Source: Planctomycetota bacterium
GTDB taxonomy: Bacteria; Planctomycetota; UBA1135; UBA2386
Direction: 5' to 3'
Assembly (NCBI GenBank): GCA_016716265.1
Contig: JADJWQ010000006.1
Location: 3,499,501-3,563,500, forward strand
Length of the DNA stretch: 64,000 nt
Within the stretch, counting starts at the first letter, position 1; every line of letters starts with the position of its first letter. The notes below the pieces were generated by a model, which made no database searches, was not told the origin of the DNA, and saw nothing but the letters and a program-made list of their open reading frames with translations. Below are positions 62,731 to 64,000 of this stretch, in pieces. Both the position numbers and the translations under genes were made by a program.

Positions 62731-63990
62731 TCACCCCGCGCCCGCGCTGACGACGACCATCTGCTCCGGTGCGAGGTGCGCCTCGGCCACGCGCCGCACG
62801 TCGTCGCGCGTGACCGCGCGCACGAGATCCGGGTAGCACTCCAGGTAGTCGAGACCGAGCCCGAACCGCGCGACGTGGATCGCGTAGTTGACGAGGCTGG
62901 CATTGCGCTCGAGACCGAGCACGTAGCTGCCGGTCAGGTAGTCGTGCACGTCGCGCAGCTCGGCCTCGGTCGGCGGCTCGGCGCGCAGCCGCCGCATCTC
63001 GGCGACGAAACCCTCGATCGCGGCGGCGCGGTGCTCCTTGGACGTGCCGATGTAGGCGGTGAAGGTCCCGGGCTCGAGTCCCGCGCTCGACGTGATCGAC
63101 GCGTAGACCGTGTAGCACAGGCCCAGCTCGTCGCGCAGCCGGCGCGCGATGCGCGACGTGAAGCCCGGCCCGGAGCCGAGCACGTGGTCCATGACGAGCA
63201 ACGGGATGTAGTCCGGGTCGGTGCGGCGGACGCCGACATGGCCGGCGTAGACGTGCACCTGCTCGCGGCGCAACGGCAGGTGCACGTCGCGCGGAGCATC
63301 GAGGTGAGCGGGCGGCGGGACCTCGCGCCGTGCAGGTGGCTCGCCGCGCAGCGAGCGGAACGCGCGGGTCGCGAGCTCGAGACCGTCGTCGACGGGGAGC
63401 GGCCCGGCGACCGCGAGCACGCCCTCGCGCGGTGCGAACAGCCGTTGGTGGAAGCGCTTCAGGTCCTGTGGTCGGTACGCGAGGATCTGCTCCGCGGTCG
63501 CGTACGACGGTCGCGCGTAGGGGTGACGCCCGTACACCTCGCGGTGGAATCGGCGTCGCGCCAGCGCGCGCGGGTCGGCGTCGTCGTCCTCGATCTCCGC
63601 GACGATCTCCTGCTGCACACGGCGCACCTCGCGCAGGACGAACGCGGGCTCGAACACCGCCTCGCGCAACAGGCGCAAGGAGCGCGACGCCTCCTCGGCC
63701 GGGCATTGCACGGTGCCGCCGCTCGAATGCGTGTCGAGCGACGCGCCGAGCCCCTCGACGGCCTCGGCCAGCTCGACCGAGGTCCGATGCCGCGTGCTCT
63801 CCTCCAGACATGCGCCGACCAGGTAGGCGAGCCCGTGCTCGCCCGCGCCTTCGTCGAGCCGGTTGGCGCGCAGCGACAGCGTGGCCGCGAACGTCGGCAC
63901 ACCCGGATTGCAGATCGCGATGATGCGCAGACCGTTGCGCAGCTCGCGCTCGGCGATGTCGAGCCGGATCGACGTGCCGGCCGGGGTCAC
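62731..63990 (-). CDS. M16 (insulinase-like) peptidase homologue lacking the zinc motif
   Basis: 419 residues from a GTG; the frame is open to the right edge, so the true start may lie outside. N-half: LRNGLRIIAICNPGVPTF, LSLRANRLDEGAGEHGLAYL. The HXXEH site is GLAHFLEH in active members but GLAYLVGA here (residues 53-60), so His, Glu and His are all replaced. C-half: VYAGHVGVRRTDPDYIPLLV, VLGSGPGFTSRIARRLRDELGLCYTVYA, keeping the R/Y substrate-binding motif. Likely the non-catalytic partner of an active M16 subunit outside the window. Confidence 0.85.
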   Translation of the reverse strand: MTPAGTSIRLDIAERELRNGLRIIAICNPGVPTFAATLSLRANRLDEGAGEHGLAYLVGACLEESTRHRTSVELAEAVEGLGASLDTHSSGGTVQCPAEEASRSLRLLREAVFEPAFVLREVRRVQQEIVAEIEDDDADPRALARRRFHREVYGRHPYARPSYATAEQILAYRPQDLKRFHQRLFAPREGVLAVAGPLPVDDGLELATRAFRSLRGEPPARREVPPPAHLDAPRDVHLPLRREQVHVYAGHVGVRRTDPDYIPLLVMDHVLGSGPGFTSRIARRLRDELGLCYTVYASITSSAGLEPGTFTAYIGTSKEHRAAAIEGFVAEMRRLRAEPPTEAELRDVHDYLTGSYVLGLERNASLVNYAIHVARFGLGLDYLECYPDLVRAVTRDDVRRVAEAHLAPEQMVVVSAGAG

Positions 63991-64000
63991 CGCGACACCC

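Noticed and set aside
1..64000. Frequent CAATGC/GCATTG words that could be an uptake or methylation signal
   Set aside because: A hand count of CAATG/CATTG over the first 21 kb (about 24) was only modestly above what base composition would give, and many fall in Asn-Ala codon pairs. Not convincing without a genome-wide count.
1..64000. tRNA or rRNA genes
   Set aside because: No T-arm GGTTCGAATCC-type sequence with a pairing acceptor stem and no rRNA core sequence was found by eye.

Overview
The window is about 70% GC bacterial DNA. Its gene content points to a planctomycete (Planctomycetota). It has many exported beta-rich proteins of unknown role, two sulfatases, a double DUF1080 protein, a PhoD phosphatase, a Ser/Thr kinase with a membrane anchor, a sodium:solute symporter paired with a DUF4212 subunit, and secretin fragments beside an ECF sigma factor. 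I found no rRNA, tRNA or CRISPR. The phylum is inferred from content, not from a marker gene.

Layout. 1-7.1 kb is a minus-strand run: membrane-anchored Ser/Thr kinase, double DUF1080 lipoprotein, Fpg/Nei glycosylase, transglutaminase-esterase fusion and a PlsC-type acyltransferase cut by the left edge. 7.2-17.2 kb holds a histidine phosphatase, a small conserved protein, an Rsm22-like methyltransferase, a secretin N0-like protein, PhoD, a MATE exporter, two exported proteins and an adenylate kinase-like ATPase. 17.4-18.6 kb is a frameshifted exported protein. 19-23 kb is a plus-strand block: glycosyltransferase GT4, then overlapping Nudix, Hsp33 and a HEAT-like exported protein. 23-35 kb is mostly minus strand: TPR protein, FG-GAP protein, GH2 glycosidase, SSS/DUF4212 symporter, TlpA-like thioredoxin, GT2, HAD phosphatase and Nudix.

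35.2-43.3 kb is an accessory, decayed zone. It holds remnants of an efflux adaptor, a TniB/ExeA-type transposition ATPase, an IS91-type Y2 transposase and an rve (DDE) integrase. Two intact exported proteins sit among them. 43.3-64 kb returns to dense coding: sulfatase, EEP hydrolase, AI-2E permease, an unknown protein, a second sulfatase head-to-head with an RND efflux pair, an exported protein, an ECF sigma/anti-sigma/secretin-like operon, an SDR and esterase pair, a MORN-CAP fusion, and an M16 homologue that has lost its zinc motif.

Recurring themes. Five exported proteins end in a similar beta-rich C-terminal module. A -10-like box of the form TANNNT, usually preceded by G or GC, lies upstream of at least a dozen starts on both strands, and two genes look leaderless. 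Short 14-15 bp tandem repeats interrupt coding sequence at four places, three of them in frame. Sulfatases, GH2, DUF1080, esterases and sugar-type transport together suggest use of complex polysaccharides; this is inference from families only.
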